In this document: positions 44,902 to 52,960 of the stretch, in pieces
Layout of the letters: the number at the start of each line of letters is the position of its first letter
Position numbering within the stretch: position 1 is the stretch's first letter
Assembly (NCBI GenBank): GCA_965203375.1
Contig: OZ241886.1
Coordinates: 2,728,001-2,792,000, forward strand
Reading direction: 5' to 3'
DNA: 64,000 bases
From: CATQHS01 sp965203375
GTDB lineage: Bacteria; Actinomycetota; Acidimicrobiia; Acidimicrobiales; Aldehydirespiratoraceae
Translations under genes and position numbers: made by a program
The notes under the pieces: generated by a model
Seen by the model: only the letters and a program-made list of their open reading frames with translations
Told to the model about the DNA's origin: nothing
Database searches by the model: none

Positions 44902-45374
44902 CTCGTCAGCTCCTGGGCCAGGAAGAAGACGTGGATGCCGCCGAAGAGCCAGCCCAGCGCGCAAACGGCCCACGCCAGCCGACGAGCGGGGAGGAGGGGC
45001 CAGTCGCCGTAGCGTCCGGCGGCCCGCCGGGCGTTGTCATCGGCCAGGAACCAGCCGAGCATCACCGGCCCCAAGAGGGAACCAGCCAGAAACCCGGCTG
45101 CATTGAAAGGGCTGCCCTCAAAAAGGAACAGCACCAGGGTCACGATGGCGGCGGCCGCCAAGATGACGATCCCCGACGCCGACGGCACCTGCGTCCGGGG
45201 GCCAGGCCCACCGGCCCGGCCCGGAGATAAAGGCGGTCGTTGACCGCTTCCGCCCTGCACAGGCGATCGTCTGCCGGGCGGAGGCGGTGGCCTTTCGCCG
45301 ACGCGAGGTGGTCGAGGCGGTCGGCTTCCGCCGGGGCGGGCCGGCTCACCCGGTCGAGGGGGGCGTTCGAACAT
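44898..45374 (-). CDS. Proline-rich small membrane protein, first gene of the tubulin/vWA operon
   Basis: 158 residues. The N-terminal ~65 residues are Pro/Arg/Gly-rich (RPPRPPRVGERPPPPPGRR), probably disordered and cytoplasmic. Three hydrophobic segments follow: ASGIVILAAAAIVTLVLFLF, FLAGSLLGPVMLGWFLA and LAWAVCALGWLFGGIHVFFL. No family is recognised. AGGAGAGG lies eleven bases before the ATG. It overlaps the vWA gene by four bases. Upstream, 45375-45443 would hold the operon promoter, though I cannot pick out one convincing pair of hexamers. Confidence 0.75.
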   Translation of the reverse strand: MFERPPRPGEPARPGGSRPPRPPRVGERPPPPPGRRSPVQGGSGQRPPLSPGRAGGPGPRTQVPSASGIVILAAAAIVTLVLFLFEGSPFNAAGFLAGSLLGPVMLGWFLADDNARRAAGRYGDWPLLPARRLAWAVCALGWLFGGIHVFFLAQELTR

Positions 45375-45443
45375 GTTTGATCCGACCTCTCCTGATGTCC
45401 GATCCTTGATTCCGACGGAACCAATCTGCCCGCCAAGCTAGTG

Positions 45444-45645
45444 AGGGGGTGTGACAGTAGCCCCAGTCAGGAAGGGGGCGCCACTCGCAGGCCCAACACG
45501 CCGAAGGTGGGGGGCGGGGGCGTTGACGAGGGGGCCCCGGACTGGGTCTTGGGGAAGGCGATCACCAGCCTGGGAGCGCACATCGAGCAGTTCGGGGGTC
45601 CGCACCCCGCTCTAGTCGGTCGAGGTCGTCGCTACGGGGGCGTGG
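45444..45645 (-). pseudogene. Remnant duplicate of the aspS 3' end
   Basis: Bases 45444-45566 match 47326-47463, the last ~38 codons of aspS with its stop and about 24 bases beyond (GGGGGTGTGACAGTAGCCCC in both, apart from single changes). The similarity then jumps: 45567-45645 matches about 47695-47778, so some 230 bases are deleted. Small indels break the frame. It lies on the far side of the methyltransferase-HNH gene, so that gene is bracketed by intact aspS and this fragment in direct orientation. Confidence 0.85.
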
Positions 45646-45661
45646 TGACGAACTCGCCATC

Positions 45662-47245
45662 TCACTGACTCTGCGTATCTGGATCACCTTTAGCTTCTAC
45701 CCAGTCTCGATAAATGCGTAGAGCGCCTCGCTCCATCTCTCCCAAATTCACAGGCGTTTCACCCTTCGGTACTATTCCTCCGTCTATAGCCATCTGCTGA
45801 ACCTTTCGGAGGTTGAGCAGTTTACGGCCTTTCATTGCATTACATGACGGGCAGAGGGGTGCTCGATTGACGATTTCATCCATCCCTTCTTCGCTTTTTG
45901 GAGTAATGTGGTCAAGATGAAAATTGCGAGTTGTCTCAATGATAGAACCATCGGTGTTGCGATTGGCAAACCCACAGCACCAAGCTTTCCAGCCAGACAG
46001 CTTCAGTAGTTCTTCTAACATTCGCTTGTCAGGAATAAGTCTCTCTTCTTTGAATTGGCGCGGCTGGTCTAATACATCTGCCGCCATATCCATTGTGGGA
46101 TCAGGGTCAGCATCCGTACGATCTGGTAGTTGGTTAGGCCCACGGATCGTGATGTTCACTTCTGACAACAAACGACCTTCACCAGGATCATCATCTACCG
46201 CATAATGAAACTTATGGAACTGTCGTCGTAAGACTGTCATAGCGCGCGGACTAATGTCACAGGCAATCCACTGCCGGTTGTTTCTCTCGGCGGCAACTGG
46301 AACATACGCGCAGCCAGCAAAGCAGTCCAGCACTACATCACCCGGATTAGTAGAGGAAAGGATAATTCGCTCGGCTAGTTTGACCGGTTTCTGGGTAGGG
46401 TAGCCAGTTGGTTCATGTTGCGACTGGGTGACCACAGCAATATCTGACCACCATGAGGGGACAGGACGACCTCTGCTTTCATCAAGATACGTGCGCTTGC
46501 CTTTGAAATCCTTGTATTGGCGGTCCTGATCATCAACCCATGAGAATTTCGCTTTTTGTTTGTCGTCCAATTCGGTGTACTGGCGGTCAAATATGCCTTT
46601 ATCGGGAGTTTTGCCATAATAGAGAATGATATCATGCTTACGATGAAAACCTAATTTCGGTCCTTTTCCCTTTGGAGGATATGCCCACACGATTTCGTTG
46701 CGGAAACAGTTCTTGCCGAACACAGCGTCCATTGCCGCCCGTAAGTAGGAGTCAGCTTCATAGTCACAATGAATGTAAATACTACCGGTTGATTTCAATA
46801 CCCGCTTCATCTCAAGCATGCGAATGCCCATATAGGTAATATAGGCACCATGAGATTCAGAGTGAACAATGCGAATAGCTTCTATCAACTGATGTAAGGC
46901 AGGGCACTTCTGACTGATAATATCCAACCACTTAGCATGAATGTCCCCCGCCCACGTAAAAGTATCAGTGAAGGCCGCGGAATCGTGTCTATTATCTGGC
47001 CATTCCACGCCAACTAGAGACGCCAAGCTCTTATTCTCAGCACCCCATTCGATCATCTTTTGCCGTTCAGCAGTCATCTCATCTTCAGAAATAGCGGGCT
47101 TAAGCTTGCCGACGAAAGTTTTGTTTTTGGAGAATGGCGGATCAATGCATATCAGGTCAACCGTCTCATTGTCCATCCGTCGCAGTAGCTTTAGATTGTC
47201 AACAATGAACAGATGACGATTGAAGGGGTGAGTCTTGATATCCAT
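45662..47245 (-). CDS. DNA methyltransferase fused to an HNH nuclease domain
   Basis: 527 residues. Beta-class amino-methyltransferase order: motif IV near the N-terminus (VDLICIDPPFSKNKTF, residues ~29-44) and the SAM-binding motif near residue 310 as VVLDCFAGCAYVPVAAERN, where FAGCAY replaces the classic FxGxG. EPTGYPTQKPVKLAERII is the usual motif X region. After ~residue 400 a second domain has WCCGF, NFHLDHITPKSEEGMDEIV and PLCPSCNAMKGRKL, an HNH nuclease with paired Cys. A methylase-HNH fusion of this sort is known in bacteria and phages. AAAGGAGGAG precedes the ATG. GC is near 47-50%, far below its neighbours, so transfer is likely. Confidence 0.88.
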   Translation of the reverse strand: MDIKTHPFNRHLFIVDNLKLLRRMDNETVDLICIDPPFSKNKTFVGKLKPAISEDEMTAERQKMIEWGAENKSLASLVGVEWPDNRHDSAAFTDTFTWAGDIHAKWLDIISQKCPALHQLIEAIRIVHSESHGAYITYMGIRMLEMKRVLKSTGSIYIHCDYEADSYLRAAMDAVFGKNCFRNEIVWAYPPKGKGPKLGFHRKHDIILYYGKTPDKGIFDRQYTELDDKQKAKFSWVDDQDRQYKDFKGKRTYLDESRGRPVPSWWSDIAVVTQSQHEPTGYPTQKPVKLAERIILSSTNPGDVVLDCFAGCAYVPVAAERNNRQWIACDISPRAMTVLRRQFHKFHYAVDDDPGEGRLLSEVNITIRGPNQLPDRTDADPDPTMDMAADVLDQPRQFKEERLIPDKRMLEELLKLSGWKAWCCGFANRNTDGSIIETTRNFHLDHITPKSEEGMDEIVNRAPLCPSCNAMKGRKLLNLRKVQQMAIDGGIVPKGETPVNLGEMERGALRIYRDWVEAKGDPDTQSQ

Positions 47246-47285
47246 TTCGGCTCCTCCTTTACCCTAGCGGTCTTGCCAATGCCGG

Positions 47286-47312
47286 ATCAAGCATCCCTGG
47301 ATCGTGCTTGCA
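47286..47312 (-). promoter_or_regulatory. Dyad and candidate promoter before the methyltransferase gene
   Basis: CAAGCA (47288-47293) and TGCTTG (47305-47310) form a short inverted repeat between the aspS stop and the methyltransferase start. On the minus strand TTGATC followed after 18 bases by TAGGGT is a weak promoter candidate. The dyad could instead be part of an aspS terminator, though no T-run follows. Confidence 0.3.
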
Positions 47313-47349
47313 CCGTCACCGTAACCAGGGGGTGTGACAGTAGCCCCGG

Positions 47350-49218
47350 TCAGGAGGGGGGCGCCACTCGCAGGCCCAGTTCGGAGAGGTGGGCGGCACC
47401 GATGGGGCCGGGGGCGTTGGTGAGGGGGTCGGCCCCGGACTGGGTCTTGGGGAAGGCGATCACCTCCCGGATGTTCTCCTCGCCCGCCAACAGGGCGGTG
47501 AGGCGGTCGAGGCCCACTGCGAAGCCGGCGTGGGGCGGCACCCCGAAGCGGAAGGCGTCGAGCAGGAACCCGAACCGGGCCTGGGCCTGCTCCGGGCCGA
47601 TCCCCAGCAGCTCGAAGATGCGCCGCTGGATATCGGCCCGGTGAATCCGGACGCTGCCCGAGCCCAGCTCCCAGCCGTTCACCACCAAGTCGTAAGCCTG
47701 GGAGCGCACATCAAGCAGGTCCGGGCCCGAGCCCTGCTCCAGCCGGTCAAGGTCGTCGGCGTGGGGCATGGTGAAGGGATGGTGCGACGGCACCGGCCTC
47801 CCCTCGCCGTCTAGCCCCTCGAACAGGGGGAAGTCCACCACCCACAAGAAGTCGAGCCCGCCCTCGCCCACCGGGGGCCGGCCCAGCTCCAGGCGCAGCG
47901 AGCCCAGCACTTGGCGGACCACCGGCCGCTGGTCGGCCACCAGGAACACCATGTCGCCGGGCTCGGCCCCCAGGGCTGAGATCACCCCGGCGCTCTCGGC
48001 GGGCGACAGGAGCTTGGCGATACCGGCGTCCAAGGCCGCTCCGCCGCCACTGGCAGCCACCCCGCCGCCATCAGCGCCGCCGCCGCCGGCCGCTCCCCCG
48101 CCGTCACCAGCACCGCCGTCAGCCGCCTTGCCGCCAGGCTCATCGCCGGCACCGTCAACCTCGCCCACGGCGGGCACGACCCGCATCCAGGCCAGGCCCT
48201 TGGCCCCCCAGCGCTTGGCCGCCTCCACCAGCTCGTCCACTCGGCTGCGGGTCAAGGCCGCCGGCCCGGCCGCTCCGCCGGGCAGGCGGATCCCCTTCAC
48301 GCACGGGGCCTGCAGCACCCTGGCCCCGGTGCGCTCGAACAGCGGGGTCAGCTCCACCAGCTCCATGCCGAAGCGGGTGTCGGGCTTGTCGGACCCGTAC
48401 CGCTCCATGGCCTCTTCCCAGGTCATGCGCCCGGGCTCGGCCGGTCGCTGGCCGGTCACCGCCTCGGCGGCCGCGGCCACCGCCTCGCCGACCGCCCCGA
48501 ACACGTCATCGGGGGCGGCGAAGCTCATCTCCACGTCGAGCTGCATGAACTCGAACTGGCGGTCGGCCCGCAGGTCCTCGTCCCGCAGGCAGCGGGCGAT
48601 CTGGTAGTAGCGGTCGATCCCGCCCACCATGCAGAGCTGCTTGAAGAGCTGCGGGCTCTGGGGCAGGGCGTAGAAGGCACCCGGCTCCTTGCGGGACGGC
48701 ACCACGAAATCGCGGGCCCCCTCGGGCATGGAGGCGATCAGCATGGGGGTCTCCACCTCCACGAACCCCTGGGCCTCCATGGCCCGGCGCACCGCGCTGT
48801 TGACCGCGGCCCGGGCCCGCAGGTTGCGCTGGAGCCGCTCGGTGCGCAGATCGACGTAGCGGTAGCGGAGGCGGATGGTCTCGTCCACCTCGGTCCGCTC
48901 GTGCAGGGGGAACGGCGGCGGCTCGGAGGCCGACAGCACCTCCACCTCGCAGTCGGCCAGCTCGATCTGGCCGGTGGCCAGCCGGTCGTTGGCCGTGCCC
49001 TCGGGGCGGGGCCTCACCGTGCCGGTGACCCGCACCACGTACTCGCCCCGCAGATCCCGGGCCCCGTCCACCACGCACTGCACCACGCCGGTGCGGTCGC
49101 GCAGATCAACGAAGGCCAGGTGCTCGCTGTGCTCCCGCCGCCGGTCCACCCAGCCGCACACGGTCACGGTCCGGCCCTCGTCGGCCAGCCGCAGCTCCCC
49201 GCACAGGTCGGTGCGCAT
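47350..49218 (-). CDS. aspS: Aspartyl-tRNA synthetase
   Basis: About 622 residues from ATG at 49218 (MRTDLCGELRLADEGRTVTV, the family start). A GTG at 49239 overlapping the hisS stop as GTGA is the alternative and would couple the genes. The anticodon-binding OB fold contains VCGWVDRRREHSEHLAFVDL. The class II core shows ETPMLIASMPEGARDFVVPS, YQIARCLRDEDLRADRQFEF and the final GFAVGLDRLTALLAGEENIR. Within the bacterial GAD insert a Gly/Ala/Asp-rich run of ~45 residues (about 365-415) is extra. Its 3' end is partly duplicated at 45444-45645. No asparaginyl-tRNA synthetase is seen, so a non-discriminating role is possible. Confidence 0.96.
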   Translation of the reverse strand: MRTDLCGELRLADEGRTVTVCGWVDRRREHSEHLAFVDLRDRTGVVQCVVDGARDLRGEYVVRVTGTVRPRPEGTANDRLATGQIELADCEVEVLSASEPPPFPLHERTEVDETIRLRYRYVDLRTERLQRNLRARAAVNSAVRRAMEAQGFVEVETPMLIASMPEGARDFVVPSRKEPGAFYALPQSPQLFKQLCMVGGIDRYYQIARCLRDEDLRADRQFEFMQLDVEMSFAAPDDVFGAVGEAVAAAAEAVTGQRPAEPGRMTWEEAMERYGSDKPDTRFGMELVELTPLFERTGARVLQAPCVKGIRLPGGAAGPAALTRSRVDELVEAAKRWGAKGLAWMRVVPAVGEVDGAGDEPGGKAADGGAGDGGGAAGGGGADGGGVAASGGGAALDAGIAKLLSPAESAGVISALGAEPGDMVFLVADQRPVVRQVLGSLRLELGRPPVGEGGLDFLWVVDFPLFEGLDGEGRPVPSHHPFTMPHADDLDRLEQGSGPDLLDVRSQAYDLVVNGWELGSGSVRIHRADIQRRIFELLGIGPEQAQARFGFLLDAFRFGVPPHAGFAVGLDRLTALLAGEENIREVIAFPKTQSGADPLTNAPGPIGAAHLSELGLRVAPPS

Positions 49219-49235
49219 GGCGGTGGCGTCGCCGA

Positions 49236-50651
49236 TCACCGGCCCGCCCCCGGTTCGGACCCGGCGCCGCCGCCCGACTCCGACACCCCCGGTTCGGACC
49301 CAGTGCCGCCGACCGACTCCGACACCCCCGCTTCGGACTCGTCGCCGCCGGACGCCTCGGGCGGACTCGACTCGCCGGGCACCGGACGGGCCAGCTCGTC
49401 TTCGACCGCTGAGACCGCGCCGTCAAGGCCCACCCGGTACTGGCGGCCCGAGCCGCGCAGGTCGCGCACGGTCGCCTCGCCCGCGGCCAGCTCGTCGGGG
49501 CCGACTATGACAGCCAGCGCCGCCCCCGAGCGGTCGGCCAGCTTCATCTGGGCCTTCATCGACCGGCCGCCGAAGGCCCGGTCCGCGCCCAGCCCGGCCC
49601 GCCGGAGCCGGTCGCACAGCTTCGTCGCCGCCGCCCCGCCGGCCACGTCCACCACGAACACCTCCACCGCCGGCGGCGGCGGCCCGAAGGCGCCCTCGGC
49701 GTCGCAGGCCAGCAGCACCCGGTCCACGCCCAGCGCGAAGCCGATCCCGCCGGCGGGCGGCCCGCCCAGGTCCTCCACCAGCCCGTCGTAGCGGCCGCCG
49801 CCGCCCACCGCGTCCTGGGCGGCGTCGAGGGAGGGGGCCGCGAACTCGAAGGCGGTGCGGACGTAGTAGTCGAGGCCCCGCACCAGCCGGGGGCAGACCT
49901 CGTATTCGACCCCCAGATCGTCGAGCCCGGCCCTCACCGCCCCGAAGTGCTCGGCCGCCGCCGGCGACAGGTGGTCGATCATCACCGGGGCCGAGGCCAC
50001 CACCGCCTGATCCTCAGGCCGCTTGGAGTCGAGCACCCGCAGCGGGTTGCGCGCCGCGGTGGCCCGGGCCTGCTCCGACAAATCGCCGCCGCGGGCCTCG
50101 AAATAAGCGCCTAGAGCGACCAGGTAAGCGGAGCGATCGGCGGGATCGCCCAAGCTGTTGACCAGCAGCCGCACCCCGGCGAGCCCGAGGGCCTCGAAGA
50201 ATCGGACCGCCAGGGTGATCGCCTCCACGTCGGCAGCCGGATCGTCGGCGCCGATCACCTCCGCCCCCACCTGGCTGAACTGGCGGTAGCGCCCGGCCTG
50301 AGGCCGCTCATAGCGGAACTGCGGCCCCTCATACCAGATCTTCCAGGGGGGCGTGGGCCGGTGCTCGGCATAAGCCCGGCAGGCGCTGGCGGTCAGCTCC
50401 GGCCGCAGGGCCAGATGCTGAGGAGGGTCGCCCCGGTCGTGCAGCTCGAACATCTCCTTGGCCACCACATCGGTGTCAGGCCCCAGCCGCTGAAACACCC
50501 CGACATCCTCAAAGACGGGCGACTCAAGCTGCCCATAGCCGGCCCGGTCCGCCAAGTCGGCGAACCGCCCCACCAACTCCCGCCGCCGACCCGACTCAGG
50601 CGGAAGAATGTCACGAGTGCCCCGAGGAGCACGAAACCGAGGCTGCGCCAC
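49236..50651 (-). CDS. hisS: Histidyl-tRNA synthetase
   Basis: 471 residues. Class II motifs: RAPRGTRDILPPESGRRREL at the start, LRPELTASACRAYAEH, and PQAGRYRQFSQVGAEVIGAD. The histidine-binding LVRGLDYYVRTAFEF and GGGGRYDGLVEDLGGPPAGG are present, and the C-terminal anticodon domain has FGGRSMKAQMKLADRSGA. After residue ~425 the tail consists of repeats such as SEAGVSESVGGTG/SEPGVSESGGGAG, encoded by a 39-base tandem repeat, and is not part of the normal enzyme. It overlaps aspS. Confidence 0.96.
   Translation of the reverse strand: MAQPRFRAPRGTRDILPPESGRRRELVGRFADLADRAGYGQLESPVFEDVGVFQRLGPDTDVVAKEMFELHDRGDPPQHLALRPELTASACRAYAEHRPTPPWKIWYEGPQFRYERPQAGRYRQFSQVGAEVIGADDPAADVEAITLAVRFFEALGLAGVRLLVNSLGDPADRSAYLVALGAYFEARGGDLSEQARATAARNPLRVLDSKRPEDQAVVASAPVMIDHLSPAAAEHFGAVRAGLDDLGVEYEVCPRLVRGLDYYVRTAFEFAAPSLDAAQDAVGGGGRYDGLVEDLGGPPAGGIGFALGVDRVLLACDAEGAFGPPPPAVEVFVVDVAGGAAATKLCDRLRRAGLGADRAFGGRSMKAQMKLADRSGAALAVIVGPDELAAGEATVRDLRGSGRQYRVGLDGAVSAVEDELARPVPGESSPPEASGGDESEAGVSESVGGTGSEPGVSESGGGAGSEPGAGR
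49245..49345 (-). repeat. 39-base tandem repeat in the hisS 3' end
   Basis: About two and a half units, each beginning CCGGTTCGGAC or CCGCTTCGGAC and ending GACTCCGACACCC. The period is 13 codons, so expansion keeps the frame and has lengthened the HisRS tail. It is another repeat array placed at a gene's 3' end. Confidence 0.75.
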
Positions 50652-50684
50652 GCCCCCGAGGGTACCGGCCTGGTCGCCAGCGGG

Positions 50685-52943
50685 TCAGGCTCCTTCGCGG
50701 GCGGGTTCGGCGGCGGCCCGGCCGGGGACCACCCGGTAGGCGTCGTACACCGTCTCCACGGCCAGTATCGACGACAGCACCGAGTCGAGCTGGGACACGT
50801 CGGCCAGCTCGAACTCGAAGCGCATCCGGGCGATCCGGTCGGCGCCGGTGTCGGTGACGGAGCTGACCACGCTGAGACGGTGGTCGGCCAGCACCTGGGT
50901 CACGTCCCGCAGCAGGGCGGGCCGGTCGAAGGCCACCACCTCAATGGTCGAGGAGAAGAACCCCTCGTGGGCGGCGTCCCACTCCACCTCGATGAGCCGG
51001 TCGGGCTGGCCCTCGGACAGGCCGATGGCGTTGAGGCAGTCGGCCAGGTGAACCGACACCCCCCGGCCCCGGGTGACGAACCCGATGATCTCATCGGGGG
51101 GCACCGGACTGCAGCATCGCGACAGGCGGATCATGATGTCGTCGAGCCCCTCGACGTGGACCCCGACGTCGCCGCGGGCCTGGCGGCGGCGGGGCGGCCT
51201 CACCACCGTGGTCGGCAGCCGCCCCCGCTCGGGGTCGTCGGAGTCGGGGTCGGGCTCCCGCAGCGCCCGGGCGAACCGGCCCGCCACCGAGGCGGCCGAC
51301 TGATGGCCCTCCCCGATGGCCGCGTACAGGGCGTCGGCGTCGTTGTAGTTGAGCTGGTCGGCTACCTCGTCCAGCAGCTTGTCCTTCAGCAGCCGCTGGG
51401 CGGGCAGCCCCTCCCGGCGCAGGGCCTGCACCAGGTCGTCGCGGCCGTGCTCGATGGCGTCGGCCCGGCGCTCCCGCAGGTACCACTGCCTGATCTTGTT
51501 GGCCGCCCGGCGGCTGGCCACGAACTTGAGCCAGTCCCGGCTGGGCCCGGCCCCCTCGGTCTTGGACGTGAACACCTCCACCGTCTGGCCCGACTCCAGC
51601 CGCCGGTCCAGCGGCACCAGCCGGCCGTCCACCCTGGCCCCCACACAAGCGTGGCCCACGTCGGTGTGGATGGAGTAGGCGAAGTCCACCGGGGTGGCCC
51701 CCACCGGCAGCTCCAGCACCTTCCCCTTGGGGGTGAAGACGTAAACCTCGTCGGTGTCTAGCTCGGTCTTGAGGTTGGACATGAACTCCGACGGGTCCGA
51801 AGTCTCCTGCTCCCAGTCGACGATGCGGGCCAGCCAGGCCATGTCGTCGCCGGGCGACTCGTCCTTGTACTCCCAGTGGGCGGCCACCCCGTACTCGGCC
51901 CGGGCGTGCATCTCCCGGGTGCGTATCTGCACCTCCAGGGTCTTGCCCTGGGGCCCCACCACGGTGGTGTGCAGCGACTGGTAGAGGTTGAACTTGGGCA
52001 TGGCTATGTAGTCCTTGAACCGGCCCTGCACCGGCCGCCAGGTGGCGTGGATGGAGCCCAGGGCCGCGTAGCAGTCCCGCACCGACCCGGCGATGACCCG
52101 GATGCCCACCAGGTCGAATATCTCGTCGAAGGGGCGGTCCTTCACCACCATCTTCTCGTAGATGGACCACAGGTGCTTGGGCCGGCCGGTGATGTCGGCG
52201 GCGATCCCCAGCTCGTCGAGCCTCATTTGAACCTCGCCCAGCACCTGGGTGAGGTATATCTCCCGCTCGGGGGCCCGCAGCTCCACCATCTGGTCGATCT
52301 CGGCGTAGCGGCGGGGCTCCAGGGCGGCGAAGGAGAGGTCTTCGAGCTGCTGGCGCAGGTCCTGCATCCCCAGGCGGTGGGCCAGCGGCGCGTAGACGTC
52401 GAGGGTCTCCCGGGCGGTCCGCTCCTGTTTGAACTGAGGCAGGCCGGCGATGGTGCGCAGGTTGTGGAGCCGGTCGGCCAGCTTGATGATCAGCACCCTC
52501 AGGTCCTGGGCGATGGCCACGATCATCTTGCGCATCGACGCCGCCTGCTGCTGCTCCCGGGTGTCGTAGTGGACCCGGTCGAGCTTGGTGGCCCCGTCCA
52601 CGATGCGGGCCACGTCGGGCCCGGCGACGGCCTCGACCTCGGCCAGGTCCACGTCGGTGTCCTCCACCGCGTCGTGCAGCAGCGCCCCGGCCACGGTCAC
52701 GTCGTCGAGCCCCAGGCGGGCCACGATGGTGGCCACCGCCACCGGATGGCGGATGTAGGGCTCGCCCGACTTGCGCATCTGCCCGGCATGGGCCCGGGCC
52801 GCCACCGCGAAGGACCGCTCGATCAGGTCGGTGGGGGCGCCGGGGCGGCGGTCCCGGTAGACCGAAAGCAGCTCGGCGATCTCCGCCGAAGCCGGGCGGT
52901 TGGCCGGCCGCCGCCACGGCAGGACCCGGGTCACCGCCGCCAT
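50685..52943 (-). CDS. rel: Bifunctional (p)ppGpp synthetase/hydrolase
   Basis: 752 residues from ATG at 52943, preceded by GGGGGAGGCCAG. The HD hydrolase domain has AGALLHDAVEDTDVDLAEVE and LIIKLADRLHNLRTIAGL. The synthetase domain has GRFKDYIAMPKFNLYQSLHT and VQIRTREMHARAEYGVAAHW. TGS (VYVFTPKGKVLELPVGATP), a zinc-finger-like RLSRCCSPVPPDEIIGF and an ACT domain complete the RelA/SpoT layout. It controls the stringent response. The usual actinobacterial order secD-secF-rel-hisS is kept, although the usual apt gene between secF and rel is absent. The much longer open frame upstream is in the secF antisense phase and is not used. Confidence 0.96.
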   Translation of the reverse strand: MAAVTRVLPWRRPANRPASAEIAELLSVYRDRRPGAPTDLIERSFAVAARAHAGQMRKSGEPYIRHPVAVATIVARLGLDDVTVAGALLHDAVEDTDVDLAEVEAVAGPDVARIVDGATKLDRVHYDTREQQQAASMRKMIVAIAQDLRVLIIKLADRLHNLRTIAGLPQFKQERTARETLDVYAPLAHRLGMQDLRQQLEDLSFAALEPRRYAEIDQMVELRAPEREIYLTQVLGEVQMRLDELGIAADITGRPKHLWSIYEKMVVKDRPFDEIFDLVGIRVIAGSVRDCYAALGSIHATWRPVQGRFKDYIAMPKFNLYQSLHTTVVGPQGKTLEVQIRTREMHARAEYGVAAHWEYKDESPGDDMAWLARIVDWEQETSDPSEFMSNLKTELDTDEVYVFTPKGKVLELPVGATPVDFAYSIHTDVGHACVGARVDGRLVPLDRRLESGQTVEVFTSKTEGAGPSRDWLKFVASRRAANKIRQWYLRERRADAIEHGRDDLVQALRREGLPAQRLLKDKLLDEVADQLNYNDADALYAAIGEGHQSAASVAGRFARALREPDPDSDDPERGRLPTTVVRPPRRRQARGDVGVHVEGLDDIMIRLSRCCSPVPPDEIIGFVTRGRGVSVHLADCLNAIGLSEGQPDRLIEVEWDAAHEGFFSSTIEVVAFDRPALLRDVTQVLADHRLSVVSSVTDTGADRIARMRFEFELADVSQLDSVLSSILAVETVYDAYRVVPGRAAAEPAREGA

Positions 52944-52960
52944 CTGGCCTCCCCCAGGTG

